64,000 nt of DNA from Calothrix anomala FACHB-343 (lineage in GTDB: Bacteria > Cyanobacteriota > Cyanobacteriia > Cyanobacteriales > Nostocaceae): NCBI RefSeq assembly GCF_014696435.1, contig NZ_JACJQG010000031.1, positions 1-64,000 on the forward strand, given 5' to 3'. The notes under the pieces were generated by a model. The model ran no database searches. It was not told the origin of the DNA and saw only the letters and a list, made by a program, of their open reading frames with translations. Shown here in pieces: positions 63,546-64,000 of the stretch (position 1 is the first letter of the stretch; every line of letters starts with the position of its first letter). Made by a program: the position numbers and the translations under genes.

Positions 63546-64000
63546 ATGGTCAAACAGCAATCTGTAGATGAACAAGCAAATGGAAAGACAACTAGTAACC
63601 TGACACCAGCCCAGGAGTTTTTGCAAGAACTCTGGGATGAGCATCTGCGGCTTGAGTTTGACGCTCACAACACTGAAGATACTCTCGCCACGATGGTTGA
63701 GGATGCTTACGTTAACGGCATTCCGGTAATGATTGGGGGAGTAGGGAAACCGGCACTGCGCGAGTTTTATTCCAAGTACTTCATTCCACAGATGCCGCCG
63801 GACATGGAGCTGACTCCGGTCTCGCGCACAATCGGAACCAATCAACTCGTCGATGAAATGCTAGTTAAGTTCACTCATACCATCCAGATGGACTGGATGC
63901 TACCTGGCATTGCTCCGACTCTTAAACGGGTTGAAGTGGCATTGGTAGTAATTGTTCAGTTTCGTGACGACAAGCTAGCCCACGAACACCTCTACTGGGA
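63546..64000 (+). CDS. NTF2-like (SnoaL-type) protein, partial at window end
   Basis: The first 151 codons of a gene cut by the window edge. The sequence LWDEHLRLEFDAHNTEDTLA, MVEDAYVNGIPVMIGG, FYSKYFIPQMPPDMELTPVS, DEMLVKFTHTIQMDWMLPG and VVIVQFRDDKLAHEHLYW matches nuclear-transport-factor-2-like proteins of about 170-200 residues. The start is ATG at 63546 with AGGAG 8 bp upstream. Members of this fold bind small molecules in a conical pocket; some are isomerases. Substrate unknown, C-terminus not visible. Confidence 0.85.
   Translation, partial: MVKQQSVDEQANGKTTSNLTPAQEFLQELWDEHLRLEFDAHNTEDTLATMVEDAYVNGIPVMIGGVGKPALREFYSKYFIPQMPPDMELTPVSRTIGTNQLVDEMLVKFTHTIQMDWMLPGIAPTLKRVEVALVVIVQFRDDKLAHEHLYW

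Overview
The window looks like chromosome from a filamentous, probably heterocyst-forming cyanobacterium (Nostocales). The reasons are the very frequent HIP1 octamer GCGATCGC, many heptameric short tandem repeats (STRRs, such as AAATGAC, GGGGCAT and AATTCAA runs) between genes, a CpcS/CpeS phycobiliprotein lyase, a ClpR/ClpP pair, a PEP-CTERM protein and several multi-domain sensor kinases. Most assignments rest on recognised motifs in the translated sequence; no database search was possible.

Layout. 1-4.3 kb: holA, a DUF4168 secreted protein, a PAS-LuxR regulator and a Na+/H+ antiporter. 4.4-8.6 kb: a three-gene two-component operon on the minus strand (GAF histidine kinase with a Cys-His bilin-site candidate, Rcp1-like regulator, REC-PAS-PAS-kinase-REC hybrid). 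8.8-17 kb: phycobiliprotein lyase, small membrane protein, Prx-Grx fusion, alpha/beta-hydrolase-like protein lacking catalytic residues, coiled-coil protein, polyphosphate kinase, CorA. 17.2-22.6 kb: a peroxiredoxin-fold protein without the usual cysteine, a 21-bp minisatellite, then an AAA-type ATPase followed by a protein with 14 nearly identical TPR units. 22.8-34.5 kb: EF-G paralogue, TPR and PsiE proteins, J-domain protein, clpR-clpP, two overlapping VWA genes, VOC protein, PEP-CTERM metalloprotease. 35.6-40.1 kb: a polysaccharide cluster (GT4, GT2, Wzm-like permease, Wzt-like ATPase). 40.9-56 kb: secreted Cys-rich protein, hybrid kinase, BrkB-like protein, sugar porter, OppC-type permease, HD hydrolase and an RND efflux pair. 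56.1-59.4 kb: tRNA-Gly(CCC), an IS200/IS605 element with divergent tnpA and tnpB, then truncated genes (integrase, IS4, IS630, SET domain). 59.5-64 kb: a NarL-type kinase/regulator pair and an NTF2-like gene cut by the window end.

The most notable new structure is a 160-bp non-coding element present twice (9764-9924 and 16824-16983). Each copy has perfect 13-bp terminal inverted repeats and its own perfect 8-bp target duplication, and the central hairpin loop is inverted between the copies. Pieces of its palindromic modules recur at 20.15 and 47.6 kb. The second candidate is the ATPase/TPR-repeat pair at 18.8-22.6 kb, whose homogenised repeat array resembles the ligand-sensing part of signalling NTPase systems. 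A third theme is very small dispersed repeats inserted inside heptamer tracts and at gene ends, which alter C-termini.
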